Source: Cunninghamia lanceolata (lineage: Eukaryota > Streptophyta > Pinopsida > Cupressales > Cupressaceae). Taken from it: a stretch of DNA of 64,000 nt. The notes below the pieces were generated by a model. It searched no databases and had not been told where the DNA came from. It worked only from the letters and a program-made list of their open reading frames with translations. Location: contig BSBN01000495.1 in NCBI GenBank assembly GCA_027924645.1, forward strand, positions 744,001-808,000. The letters run 5' to 3'. Both the position numbers and the translations under genes were made by a program. Below are positions 22,833 to 34,776 of this stretch, one piece after another (position 1 is the first letter of the stretch; every line of letters starts with the position of its first letter).

Positions 22833-24739
22833 GAAACCTTGTCAACCCAACACAAATCATTTAGGCAATGGTGAGAAGCCAAGAAGGCCAAATATGCTAA
22901 CAGTTTGTCATATGATGAAGTCAAAGAATTAGAGATTACAAAAACTATGTTAGCCCAATACTTTGTCAATCCTAAAACCAGATTGCATGTTGATGTCCGT
23001 AAGCCCAAATTTTCAATCAAATGGTGTATTCATGAGGGCATTAGTCAGAACTTTTGGGATTGTTGGTGGATGGTTTTTGATAAACCACCCAACAACAATT
23101 TAGATGTACCTTTGTATTTCCTTTGTAAACTCTATGCAGAGTTCGTCATGGGTCAACATGTTAATTATTTTGATTTTAGAGAGTTTCAAGGAGTGGGTAA
23201 GGGAATGCCTCAAGATAGACCTAGGGCAATGAGACAAGTACAAGGTCCCTATATTCCCCCTCCTACTATCCCTTCTCCACCCCCAATGTAGCACCCAGAC
23301 ATTGTTGCAAATGCAACACAACAGGGCCTTAGTGCCATACACTCTTTAACTGAGCATTTGATTATATAGACATCTCAGTTTGCACAAGCACATGATGAAG
23401 GCGATGATATTGGATCACCTGGTTCTACTAGACCGTCGTCATTCACACATGTATGTGTGCCCCATCATTGCATTTCTTACAATCATTTATGCTTAGGTCC
23501 TATTATGGAGAGTAGTGAGCCACCGTTGAACACATCAGAGTACGATCTCCATTCACGAGATGAGGCAATGGGGTCCAGAACTCAAGCTGAGGGGTCAGGG
23601 ACAAGAGTAGAAGCTACCGGATCAGTGAACCATAAAGAAGGAGAAATGCATGAGCAATCTTTTATGCAGGTAAAATTTAAAGTTAAATTTTATGGTCTAT
23701 TCCATTTGAATATATAAACAAATTTATTAGTACTAATGTATCTAAGTGGGATAACAGTTGATGACAAAGGAGGAGTTGACAGAAGTTCATCATGGAACTT
23801 TGTTTGCCATCCAATTTGGCTTGGACTTGCCGGTATAATTTGTTCTACACATCAACTTTTTTTTATGCATTTATTTCTTTGTGAGTAATTATATATTAAT
23901 TTATATCTTGATGTTAATTTTATTTTATAGTCAATCAAAAATGTGAATGATGTGGCATCTTTGCCAATAGTCTTTTCTCAAACTCTTGATCAACCCAAGG
24001 GACAATCATTTGCAGAACGGCTTTCTCAACGCCAACAAAGGGTGAAGCTAATTTGATTGAATTGTACTTTAATTGATAATTTAGAAAACTTAAATATTTG
24101 ATTATAGCCATTTAGAGTCTTAAATTCTTGTGATTTTGATAATTCAGAGTCCTTCTCAATTGATGTAGGAGGCCTTGATGGCGGTATGTGCTTGTTTTCT
24201 AGTAGATAAGTTTTTGTGTAGTGCACTCTAGATTGTTTGTGTGTAACACATCTAACCTTTTTAAATGTATGCATTTCCTATTTTGTTTAATAATTATATA
24301 TTAATTTATTTCAATGTTACTTTGCTTTTATGTAGTCTCTTGAGAATGTGAGTGATGTGCCACCTTTGCCATCATGCTTCACTAGGACACCTGATCATCT
24401 TAAGAGAAAATCATTTGCAGAACAATTGTTCGAACAACAACATAGAGTCGAGGTAATTGAATTGAATTTTTCTAAATAATTGATAGTTTATCTAGTGGTC
24501 TTATAGTTGATCGTAGTGATTTAGATGTATGTTAATAAATGAAAGTTCTTAATTGTAGTAGATAAGAATCTATTTACTAACTTTAACTTATTTTTATTTA
24601 CCATTGAAGAGATTAATCAAATTTGTGTTTTGACTTGTTAATATAGGAAACTTCGCCTCCATCAATTACTAGACATTTTGGTACAAAGAGGACACTTTTT
24701 CAGGATCCATCACAGATTGAGGGTCAAGTGGACTTGTAG

Positions 24740-25590
24740 TATTTGATGTAGCTATTTGGCATGTAGATTGTATATAGATTTTGAGATATGGCATATGCCA
24801 CATTTTGTAAAAAATGTTTTGAGTTGGCATATTTGCCAAATTTTTGTATATGTCTACCATTATGGAGTAGATTTTAATATATATACACCTTGATATACAA
24901 TATAATTTAAATTCCTTATGTGCATGTCATGATACCTCCCATGATGCCATACATTATGATGATAATTCTTTAGTCCATTGATGATATGTTTAGCATTGAG
25001 AATGGTTTTAGATCAATAGAATCAATAGAATCAATATGACAAAATTCCTTATATGCCCTAATCAAGCATAGTAGCTTGAAATCTAATAAGGTCATGATAG
25101 ACCATTTCATCATGTATTTAGTCTTCATCTTGTCAAATCTTGTAAATATGTCAAAGTTGTCATATGAAAAATGTAAAAAAAATGCAAAAGTATGGAAGAT
25201 GAACAGTCAAGTACTCAAAAGTCAGTTGGAGACTATTGGTTTCCCTCAAATCATGTATAAATATGCATAAACCTTAATGGAAAAGGCATTGGAGATGTAT
25301 TGAAAACATTTTGAATATGAATTGAAGACAAGTTTGAATGAAATTTATGTCAAGAAACTCTGTTTTTGCAGATTTTACTATTTTCCTGCTATTTCTTTGT
25401 TTAGTACAGCCCTGTATGGATGTGTTAGGGCCTGAGAGCAATTGTAATTGAAAGCTAGTGGAATCTATTTTCTTGTGTTTTAGGTGCCAATAAGGCCAAT
25501 AAGGACACTGGGTACACATTATAAACATAAAAAACTTACATCTTGGGGGGAGGTACGAATAAGGATACTATTTCATTTAGGTGTCTGTGT
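24740..25590. other. 3' flank of gene A, no gene
   Basis: AT-rich sequence after the gene A stop; a poly(A) region probably lies within 24750-24910 but no clear AATAAA was chosen. No second gene supported. Confidence 0.4.
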
Positions 25591-25593
25591 GTA

Positions 25594-25712
25594 TGCAAAT
25601 CCTATTTATGGCTGAGAAGCTCCCTATTTACTATTATTCAACTCTCATTGATAGGAGGTTGTCTCTACAACTATTGCAATTTGTGTATGAAACCTAGATG
25701 CCTACGAGATCA

Positions 25713-25748
<36 letters not shown>

Positions 25749-25872
25749 TGTATGTATGTATGTATGCATGTATGTATGTATGTATGTAAATCCTATTTAA
25801 AGTCAAGTAGCTCTCTATTTACTATCATTGAACTCTCATTGATAGGAGGTTGGCTCTCCAACTATTGCACTT
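25594..25872 (+). repeat. TATG microsatellite flanked by ~85 bp direct repeats
   Basis: A (TATG)n run with one TATGC break at 25713-25788 is bracketed by two similar copies of AAATCCTATTTA ... GATAGGAGGTTG (25594-25685 and 25785-25872). Translation gives only MYVC repeats, not a gene. Confidence 0.85.
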
Positions 25873-26423
25873 CAATCCATTTGTAATGATGCCTGTATCA
25901 TGTTGAGTTGGATCCTATCATTGCATCAAGTTAAAATCATGAAGATCACAACACCATACAATCCTCATTGGGTTGTTAAAATGCACAAAACAATCATACA
26001 AGACAATCATTCATGAAATTACTATGCAAAGAGGGTTTATAAGTTGCATTAGGGTTTGTATAAATGATCTAATGGATTTATAAGGTTGTCAAACACCAAA
26101 ATGGATGATTTATATGAGTTTTGGAACTATCATAGTCCATGTGCAACTTGCCCTTTATGATTGTTAAAAAGATACACATGGCTGTCCAAAACTACCCTTT
26201 ATGACTATCCTAAAACAACACCGTGTATATGCTCATAAAAGCCATCACACTCTAAGAATAAACTCGTCATTGGATAAGGAGTGGAAGGATAAAGTCACAT
26301 TCCAAAAACCTCTTAAAATCACATGTCTCTCCTTATGAAAACTAGGGTCTTTGCCGATACAATTTTCTATAAGAGCAAAGTCACTTAAGATCCTAAGAGC
26401 AAAAACCTTGCCAGGTGCCATAT

Positions 26424-29148
26424 TTTTTGTTCTGCTCATCATGGAGTTGAATGGACTACACCAATACATCAGGGTGGGTGGTTAAATGCCAGGGGAGGTC
26501 TCGTTTTGTGTGCCAAGCATCCCAATCATTTTGGGCAAGAGGCTACCGGCAAAGTCCCTTAAGATCCCTGAGACCAAAAAACTAGCAAACTTTGACAGAG
26601 CAGTTCTCAGAATTTGTGATAGCTAGGAATGTTGTGTTTGGACCTACAAGTGCATGTGGGGTCCATCCACAATAACCTCTCTCATTTTTGGTCAACTCCA
26701 TTCCATTTGACCGTGCTGAAACCAAACGCATTGTTGCAAAATGCTTCAATTTGATGCAGTGGAAAGGTGCTAGGTGTGAAATTTTTCATTCCATAGCTCA
26801 TGGAGTCGAACGGACTATGCCAACGCGTTGGGGTGGGTGGTTAAATGCTAGTGGAGGTCTCATTTTGTGTGCCAAGCGTCCCAGTCATTTCAGGCAAGAG
26901 GCTACTGGCAAAGTCCCTTAAGATCCCTGAGACCAAAAAACTGCCAAACTTTGATGGAGCAGTTCTCAGAATTTGTGACAATTGGGAGTGTTTTGTTTGG
27001 ACCTACAGGTGCATGTGGCATCCATCCACAATAACCTCTCTCTTTTTTGGTCAACTCCATTCCATTTGACCGTGCCGAAATCAAACGCATTGTTGCAAAA
27101 TGCTTCAATTTGATGCAGTGGAAAGGTGCTAGGTGTGACATTTTTCATTCCATAGCTCGTGGGGTCTAACAGACTATGCCAACGCGTCGGGGTAGGCAGG
27201 TAAATTCTAGTGGAGGTCTCATTTTATGCACCAAGCGTCCTAGTCATTCTGGGCAAGAGGCTACCAACAAAGTCACTTAAGATCCCTGAGACCAAAAAAC
27301 TGCCAAACTTTGATGGAGCACTTCTTGGAATTCATGACAACTAGGAATGTTTTCTTTGGACCTATAGGTGCACGTGGGGTCCATCCACAATAACCTCTCT
27401 CATTTTTGGTCAACTCCATTCCGTTTGACCGTGCCGAAATCAAATGCATTGTTGCAAAATGCTTCAATTTGATGTAGTGGAGGTGCTAGGTGTGACATTT
27501 TCATTCCATAGCTCGTGGGGTCGAACAGACTGCACCAACGCATCAGGCTGGGTGGGTAAATGCTAATGGAGGTCTTGTTTTGTGCACCAAGCATCCTAGT
27601 CATTCCAGGCAAGAGGCTACTGGCAAAGTCCCTTAAGATCCCTGAGACCAAAAAATTGCCAAACTTTGACGGAGTAGTTCTCAGAATTCGTGAAAGCTGG
27701 GAATGTTTTTTTGGACCTACAGGTGCACATGGGCTCCGTCCATAATAACCTCTCTCATTTTTGGTTAACTCCATTTCGTTTGACCGTGTCGAAATCAAAC
27801 GCATTGTTGCAAAATGCTTCAATTTGATGCAGTGGAAAGGTGCTAGGTGTGACATTTTTCATTCCATAGCTTGTGGGGTCGAACGGACTGCTCCAACATG
27901 TCGGTGTGGATGGGTAAATTCCATTGGAGGTCTCGTTTTGTGCGCCAAGCATCCTAATCGTTTCGAGTTGTAAGCTACCGATAAAGTCAAAAGTTGTTAG
28001 GATTGACATTTTGCATTCCATAGGTCTTGGGGTTGAACAGATTGCACCAACACATTGGGGTGGCTGAGTAAATGCTAGGGGAGGTCTCGTTTTATGTGCC
28101 AAGGCTCCCAGTCCTTCTGAGCTGTGAGCTACCAGCAAAATGACTTTTCCGGTAGCTTATAGCTTGGAACGACTGGGATTCTTTGCACACAAAATGAGAC
28201 CTCCCCTAGTATTTACCCACCCACCCTAACATGTTGGCATAATCCGTTTGGCCCAAGGACCTGTGGAATGCAAAATTTCAATCCTAGCAACTTTTTACTT
28301 TGTCAGTAGCTTACAGCTCATAACGACTAGGATGCTTGGCGCACGAAACGAGACCTCCCCTGGCATTTACCTACCCACTCCGATGCGTTGGCATAGTCCA
28401 TTAGGCCCCACGAGCTATGGAATGAAAAATGTCACACCTAGCACCTTTCCACTGCATCAAATTGAAGCATTTTGCAATAATGCATTTGATTTCAGCACGA
28501 TCAAACAGAATGGAGTTGACCAAAACTGAGAGAGGTTATTATGGACGGACCCCATGTGCACCTGTAGGTCCAAAAAAAATATTCCCAGCTGTCATGAATT
28601 CTAAGAACTGCTCCATCAAAGTTTGGTAGTTTTTTGGTCTCAGGGATCTTGAGGGACTTTGCTGGTAGCCTCTTGCCTGGAATGACTGGGATGCTTGGTG
28701 CACAAAACAAGACCTCCACTAGAATTTATTCACCCTCCCTGACGCGTTGGCGTAGTCCATTAGACCCCATGAGATATGGAATGAAAAATGTCACATCTAG
28801 CACCTTTCCACTGCATCAAATTGAAGCATTTTGCAATAATGCATTTGATTTCGGCACAGTCAAACGGAATGGAGTTGACCAAAAATGAGAGAGGTTATTG
28901 TGAAAGGACCCCACGTGCACCTATAGGTCTAAACAAAACATTCCCAACTATCACAAATTCTAAGAACTACTTCGTCAAAGTTTGGTAGTTTTTTGGTCTC
29001 AGGGATCTTAAGGGACTTTGCCTGTAGCCTCTTGCCTGAAATGACTGGGATGCTTGGCACACAAAATGAGACCTCCACTAGCATTTACCCGCCCACCCTG
29101 ACATGTTGGCGTAGTCTGTTCAACCCCACGATGAGCAGAAAAAAATAT
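26424..29148. repeat. Foldback-type inverted array of ~360 bp units
   Basis: The left arm (26424 to about 28140) contains units beginning near 26441, 26802, 27161, 27519 and 27877, about 358-361 bp apart, then a 155 bp partial unit. The right arm (about 28150-29148) has the same units in reverse, marked by complementary sequence near 28234, 28391, 28752 and 29110. Both outer ends carry ATTTTTT..TCTGCTCATC in inverse orientation. Long inverted arms made of tandem subunits are the hallmark of foldback elements. The many ORFs on both strands here are shadows of the repeat. No clear target duplication was found. Confidence 0.8.
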
Positions 29149-30050
29149 ATTGTTCTAGTTGACACATTCTCAATCATTGACATGGATGATATCTCAGTAC
29201 CATTCCTTTAGGCACAATATGAGCTTCCAAGGGAAGGCAAAATTGTGAGGTTGGAGATGATGAAAAGTGCACCTCATTCACAATCATGTTTTACTTGTCT
29301 TCAATGATGATTCCTTGATTCAACTTAATCCTTTGATAATACATTTTAACCTCCTTGTCAAAGCGCACTTTCAAGCTTGCTTGAGCAAGAGCTAGCGCCT
29401 CAACATCTAGGCACACTTTTGGTGTTCTAGAAGCATGAACTAGAACCTCAAATAGTAAGGCACTCATTCTAGGTTGTTTGTTCAATAATTGGTAGAATTG
29501 TCTTCTTTGGACATTCTTTCAACTTGTGGAGACAACCACAACTTGCAAGATCAATTCATTATCAAGGCGCATATCCAAAGTCATAGAGATATGAAGTGGT
29601 GCCTCACTAATCTAGGTGCACATTTGATGGTGTAGAGAGGTAGATGTGCATCTAAGTCATCATTTGATGCCTTCAATAACTATAAACTCCTTTGATGATG
29701 CATTTTATCCTTCCAATTCACTATCTAGCCTTAGGCGCACATTTTAGGTTGATCAATCATAATCTAGCACCCTAAGTACCAAGGTGCACTTTTAGGTTAG
29801 TTTGATCAAGGATTAGTGCCTTCACTTCTAGGCACAAGTTTGGAGTTGAAATACATCAAAATAACAAGTTTGGAGTTGAAATACATCAAAATAACAAGTT
29901 TCTCTATCATTCATATTATCACATGTTGTAAGCCATGTATGTGAAGATGTACACATAGTATTGGTGACATGAGCAACACTACTACTTATTCTTAAGTGTT
30001 GTAAATATGCATCTTCTTATTTACTCATGTGTTGTAAATGAAGGAATGTA
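29149..30050. other. Region of short repeated GGCGCAC phrases and a 30 bp tandem duplication
   Basis: Irregular repeats of TAGGCGCACTTTT-like text occur at roughly 60-90 bp intervals (29360-29830). A 30 bp unit starting ACAAGTTTGGAG is duplicated exactly at 29834-29863 and 29864-29893. No gene. Confidence 0.55.
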
Positions 30051-30091
30051 ATGATTGCAATATGTGTACAAAACAGAATTTTTGATAAAGA

Positions 30092-30465
30092 TTGAAAGGA
30101 AATGTTAAGAAAATACAATTGGTGGGTGTAAATCCAAATTCCACAACCTTATCCACCATTCTCCTTGCCTATGTAAAAATGGGATCTTCAGAACAGGATG
30201 TATTTGTACCTACCCTTGTAGACATGTATGCAAAGTGTGGAAGCATAGACAAGGCATGTGAACAGTTTCACATGACACCTCAAAAAGATGCTATCTCATG
30301 GAATGCAATGATTGCAAGATATGCACAAAATGGAATTTTTGAAAAGGCTTTAGAAACTTTGAATCAAATACAATTGGAACGTGTAAAACCAAATTCCATA
30401 ACCTTTGCAAGCATTCTCCCTACTTGTGCCAAATTAGGATCTTATATATACATATATGCATAATG
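30092..30465 (+). pseudogene. PPR gene fragment inside the 40 kb element
   Basis: About 123 codons open in one frame, made of pentatricopeptide repeats: LVDMYAKCGSIDKA, then KDAISWNAMIARYAQNG, then FEKALETLNQIQLERVKPNS. It is one PLS-type triplet plus flanks, without start, organelle signal or C-terminal domains. Very similar to the blocks of the PPR-DYW pseudogene at 59185-62172. Probably a captured or retro-duplicated fragment. PPR proteins bind organellar RNA; this piece should be non-functional. Confidence 0.85.
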
Positions 30466-31124
30466 TCATGAAAATAATGTATAGTGTATATATCAAGCCA
30501 TATAGGCATGTACAAATAAAACCATATGGGTATATACAATGATATACATCAATAACATACAAAAGTATGTTTACAAAGCCAAATAAGCATATGTAACAAA
30601 ATGTCCCAAAATCAAATCTCCTATGGATTGCTATCAAATAATCTATGGCTCTTGCTAGGCCATGAAGATGGTGAACCAGTCAATGACTCATCTTCTATCT
30701 CTCATCGACTTCACCTCCTCGATAGAGATTTTTGAATTTCCACCTATTAATACAATCAAACAATGTGCACATTAATATAGAATTTAATATTCAAAATATA
30801 TAACATGACATAAGTAATCAATCACTTACTGCCAAATGGTGATCCCTCTTGATCATTTGTTGTCTCTCTTCTTCTGTAGAGCTGGATGGGTAGGGGAGGT
30901 GACGTCCTGTGAGAAGCATGAACAAGCAAATTTAAGTAAACATGAATATCATAAATATTACATTAAATGCTATGCTTATTATAGGACTGTTGTAGGACTA
31001 TTGTAGTTAAAACTATCCTAGTAGACTTGTATAGGACTATTATAGGACTGTCATCTCATGGAATACAATGATGGCAAGACTACTATCAAGATTAGTATGA
31101 AGATTAATTATTACTATTATAGGA

Positions 31125-31335
31125 CTTTTATAAGAATGCAAAGTAAGGAAGCATAGGCAAGGCACATGAACTGTTTGGTGGAATACCTCAAAGAAATGAA
31201 AATTTTGTCAAATGTTGTAGTTGCAATTGCCATGTGACACATGTATGTAATATGTGAAAGCATAGACAAGGCACATGAACTGTTTGGCAAAAGACATCAA
31301 ATACATGTCATCTCATGGAATGCCTTATGTAGAAA
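31125..31335 (+). pseudogene. Second, more decayed PPR fragment
   Basis: Nucleotide text such as GGCACATGAACTGTTTGG occurs twice (about 31160 and 31275) together with ATCTCATGGAATGC, as in the PPR pseudogene at 59-62 kb. Several stops and frameshifts. Likely the tail of the same captured segment as 30092-30465. Confidence 0.6.
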
Positions 31336-31618
31336 AAGGTACAAATGTGCAATATTAAGAAATACAAATGAGAACTAAAAATCATGTCTCGAGTATAGTC
31401 AAAATAACCTACAATGCCATACAAAATAATTTATGATGCCATGCAAAATAATCTATGATGCCATGTAAAATAACTTTATTCGCAGTCCCGTATAGTCAAA
31501 AGCATGCATTATAGTTAAAGAAACAAGATTTTTTAATAAAACAATTCTTAAAAATAGAAAAAACAAGAACAAGTTAAGATAAAAAAATGTCATACCTATC
31601 CATCTCGAAGTTTAAATG

Positions 31619-33285
31619 CTAGTCAAGTGTACCTGAGGGGTCATCTCTTACCTTCAAAGTATCCAATATTGCTTCATGATCAGCATTACTAATTGTCCAT
31701 AGTTCTTTTGATTTTGGTTTTCCACGATGCTTTAGTAACTTGACATTTGTTTCTACAACTAGGTGAGAATACATCAATATGGTTTTATGCTTCTCAAAGT
31801 CTTCAAAGGCTGGGATGCCATTCTTTTTAATTATATATGTTCATAACCAAGTCCCAGCAATAACAACTGATCCTGTAGGATATATGAACCCATCATCATC
31901 TATCATAGGTTGTGTTAGCTTTTGTTTTCCCTGTACACATCGTGCCAACCAATAGTCTGACCTCTCTTCATTTCCATGCAGTGCAACAACTGCATAAACA
32001 TGACCTGGTTGTACAAGGTCTGAAAGATGTTCAAAGTCAAATGAGCTCTCCATGTCATTGACATAAGATGATTGACCTTCATATAAAGGGATTAAATATT
32101 GTGGAATCCATGCATCTACCCACTCACTTGACTCACAATTGTCCCAATCACATTTAATACAACTCTGAAAAAAACAAGCTAATTCTCATGTCCAAATAGT
32201 CCATGTACTTGCATCTGAGCTTTGAAATGAATGCATCTTTGATGATTCACTGAATCTCTGACATTCCAATTTCTCTATCACTATTCCATCATCAACCAAC
32301 CAAAAGAACCTACGCTCTTCAGAATCAAGAGCCACTCCTCGTGACAATGCATAGTTACACCACTTAACAATGGAATCTGCATCACTTAATGTAGCACCAC
32401 CTCTAATCTTTAGTTGTTCTTTAAAAAGAGCTCTCTTCACGCATGCACCTGCTCCATCATGTTCACCTTTTCCATGCCCGGCTTCAAAAAAATTCTAAAT
32501 ATGAGGTATACCCTTCTCTACATGCATTTTTCTCAACTAATAGAAATTACAAGCATTCTTGAATTAACCAATGCAATTATTTGACCAAATGAGATGTTGA
32601 TCCATTCTAATATCTTTTCCTTGCAAGAACCCATAAAATTGTTGAAAACAATATTGCACAAACTCTACTGAATGAGATCAATCATCACTCATGTAAAAAT
32701 GGTATTCTCTGACAATCTTCTTGTTCTCTTCTGTACTCTCAGGGGCATGTCTATATGTGATGTGAACAAAAATAGCAATCTGAATAGAATTGTAATACTG
32801 GGATTGAACTTCATTTTGGGGTTGCAATGTATAGTTTTCTGCAAAATCAACTACAGAGACAATAGTTCCAATTGAGAAAGAGTCTTTACACATCCTGAAC
32901 TGTTCATCTAACCATCGAGACATGTGGCTATGTCTGACATACTTGTAGAAAAGATTTTTCTTAAAATCATCAATAAAATCAGCAATACTTACCTCTCTTA
33001 CAATCAACTCACATCTAGAACCTTCACCTCCACTTTTCAAATTGTATTTGACTGTCTCATATCTCTTTTTCTGAACCATTTTCTTTCCAAAATCATGCTC
33101 ATTGCCCTCATGAAAACATGATACAAACTTTGATAACCCACCACATTGTAAACACTTTTCATTTAAACAATCATTCTTGTAGAACATGCAACCATCATCT
33201 CTAATACATAGAAATAAATCCAATAAGTCCCTAGATGACTTTGGTAGTTGAATTGCACCACACTCCTGTAACATTTCATTAATGT
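31619..33285 (-). pseudogene. Gene B (transposase-like), C-terminal part
   Basis: Minus-strand continuation of the gene starting at 42211. In order: a zinc-binding-like segment (CLNEKCLQCGG), a basic linker, then VVDFAENYTLQPQ (candidate first Asp). Next is HLIWSNNCIG..FKNA, where Asn stands where an acidic residue might be expected, then FFEAGHGKGEHDGAG followed by VKRALF. The C-terminal domain contains QPGHVYAVVA and SDYWLARCVQGKQ. Stops occur after SDD, CIG, FY, HI, TIWT and TWL; every one could come from CGA, CAA or TGG by a transition. The end at TAG 31619-31621 is tentative, because AAG|GTAAGA just upstream is a good splice donor. Similar GHGK..DG..KR proteins occur as transposase-like ORFs in other eukaryotes. 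Sola affinity is possible. Confidence 0.65.
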
Positions 33286-33290
33286 GCAAA
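33286..33290. repeat. Target site duplication of Gypsy-2 (left)
   Basis: GCAAA; the second copy is 40886-40890. Confidence 0.85.
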
Positions 33291-34755
33291 TGATGCAGAG
33301 GTATTGGTAGTATTAGATGGTACTCACACAATCAATCTAGACTTCTAGATTTCCTCCTTAGTGCTTCCAAAGGTAATGTGACACAAGCCTATACCAGGCT
33401 ATTCAAGAGACTGACCTAGCCTAGGACCTCACCCTGGTGTCCAACAACATAGGCTACTTAATTCTCTTTTGGGGAGTCTCTACTCAACCCAACTAACAAA
33501 CACATACACCTTCCTAATCACACAACCAACTAGCAATAGCTTTACCAATAGGATCTTCACACTACAACTAGCATATAGTTGTCATAGACATGACCAACAC
33601 AAGGTCTCTAACCCAATAACTAAGTTATGTACCTACAAGGATAGAGAACAACAAACTATAGCATGACTGTCCTATGATAGTGTCTCAAGAGGCTTATTCC
33701 TTGTAGCCCTTGGAACCGACTAATCCAAGGATAACTTTCCAAACCTCCAAAGACAATCAGAACACATTACACATTCCAATACCCATTAAGGACTTACAAC
33801 CACCCACCAATGTGTAGGGCCGTACTCTGCCACAGGCGTCCAATAACAGCAAACTGTTCTTTTTAGGGAATAGGCCTAGTTTGAAGCCTTTACAAAGGAA
33901 GTGTGTCACATCCATGTGCTTAAGACTAGAAAAGCATCTGCATAGCCCTGCTTTCATCTACAAATACCCTTCACAACCCTCCTTTGGTCATTCTATTGAT
34001 TGTCCATCGAAAACACACTGATTTCCACCAATTGCATATTAACTAGTCACCATGCAAACTAGTCAAATTCATGCCAAGGCCTTGGAGTGAGGAGTGCAGA
34101 CATTGTTAATACCAAAAACATGAAATGTACACTATCTGCCTCCATCCTACTAAAAATGGTTGGTACCTTTCAGAGGACAGAGGAGAAATGGCACATTTTC
34201 CCACAAAACCCTAGTTTTGGAGGGTTTCAAACCAGTTTGCACAAAATGATTCAAAGCTAACAACACAAGAGGTTTCAAAAGGTCTAACTACACTCAAATG
34301 AAAGGTATTTCACAATGCTAACACATTTTCCAAGTTTCAGACTCCTTGCTATCCGTACAGAGCCATACTGTATGACTGTCTCTAGGGAAACGCAAAAAAA
34401 ATAGTCTTTTGCACTCCAAAAACTTTAGAATTTCATTATTCTTAGCATGTTATTACATTGTCCTACCTATAGAAGGCTTGAAGGATGTTTCTCTTCCTCC
34501 ACCAACTGTACAACTGCTGGCCAAGAGCAGTTAGTCATTGTAAACTACTTCCTTCACAAGAAACCACATGTTTCTTAAGTGAAGTTACATTCTACTTGAC
34601 CATATCAAGGTCTATATTAGACAAATTGACCAAATAGACCAAGACCTTATTACAACCTAGGAAAATGGCTTGCAAAGCCTTAGGGAGAACAATATAACAT
34701 GATAACAAAACATGACAAATCACAAAAATGCCTAGAATTGGGAGCTCCTGCACCA
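33291..34755 (-). repeat. Gypsy-2 3' LTR
   Basis: Plus-strand text runs TGATGCAGAGG ... CTCCTGCACCA. It abuts the polypurine tract (GCAGGGGGAGTA on the minus strand, 34756-34767). The open frames at 33469-33666 and 33757-33957 are chance. Confidence 0.93.
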
Positions 34756-34776
34756 TACTCCCCCTGCAAGAAGAAC

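Larger units (their letters stand above)
11086..24739 (+). pseudogene. Gene A of the 40 kb element, split by Gypsy-1
   Basis: Proposed exons are 11086-11264 joined to 22838-23669 (after removing Gypsy-1 and one GAAAC), 23758-23832, 23931-24047, 24336-24452 and 24647-24739, all in phase 0. The total is about 471 codons, ending in TAG. Introns have GT...AG edges except after exon 3, where the donor reads CT. The N-terminus is Pro-rich (NPPPPNPPPP). The middle holds a Trp-rich stretch (FWDCWWMVF) followed by a Pro-rich tail. Exons 3 and 4 are 39-codon duplicates sharing a SFAE core. In-frame stops at 22872 (TGA), 23289 and about 23367 (TAG) could each be a C-to-T change. No family was recognised. 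Its position next to a palindrome cluster and opposite gene B suggests an accessory transposition or DNA-binding protein, which is inference. Confidence 0.6.

Noticed and set aside
25543..25886. MYVC-repeat protein
   Set aside because: Translation of a TATG microsatellite.
26424..29148. CRISPR-like array
   Set aside because: Units are about 360 bp, contiguous and inverted about a centre, without short repeats and unique spacers; the genome is a plant.
26245..29211. Many overlapping ORFs on both strands (for example 27400-27855)
   Set aside because: All fall on the ~360 bp repeat units and recur with each unit; no domain is visible and both strands are open alike.
32672..33121. Plus-strand ORFs opposite gene B
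   Set aside because: Shadows of the minus-strand transposase-like reading frame.
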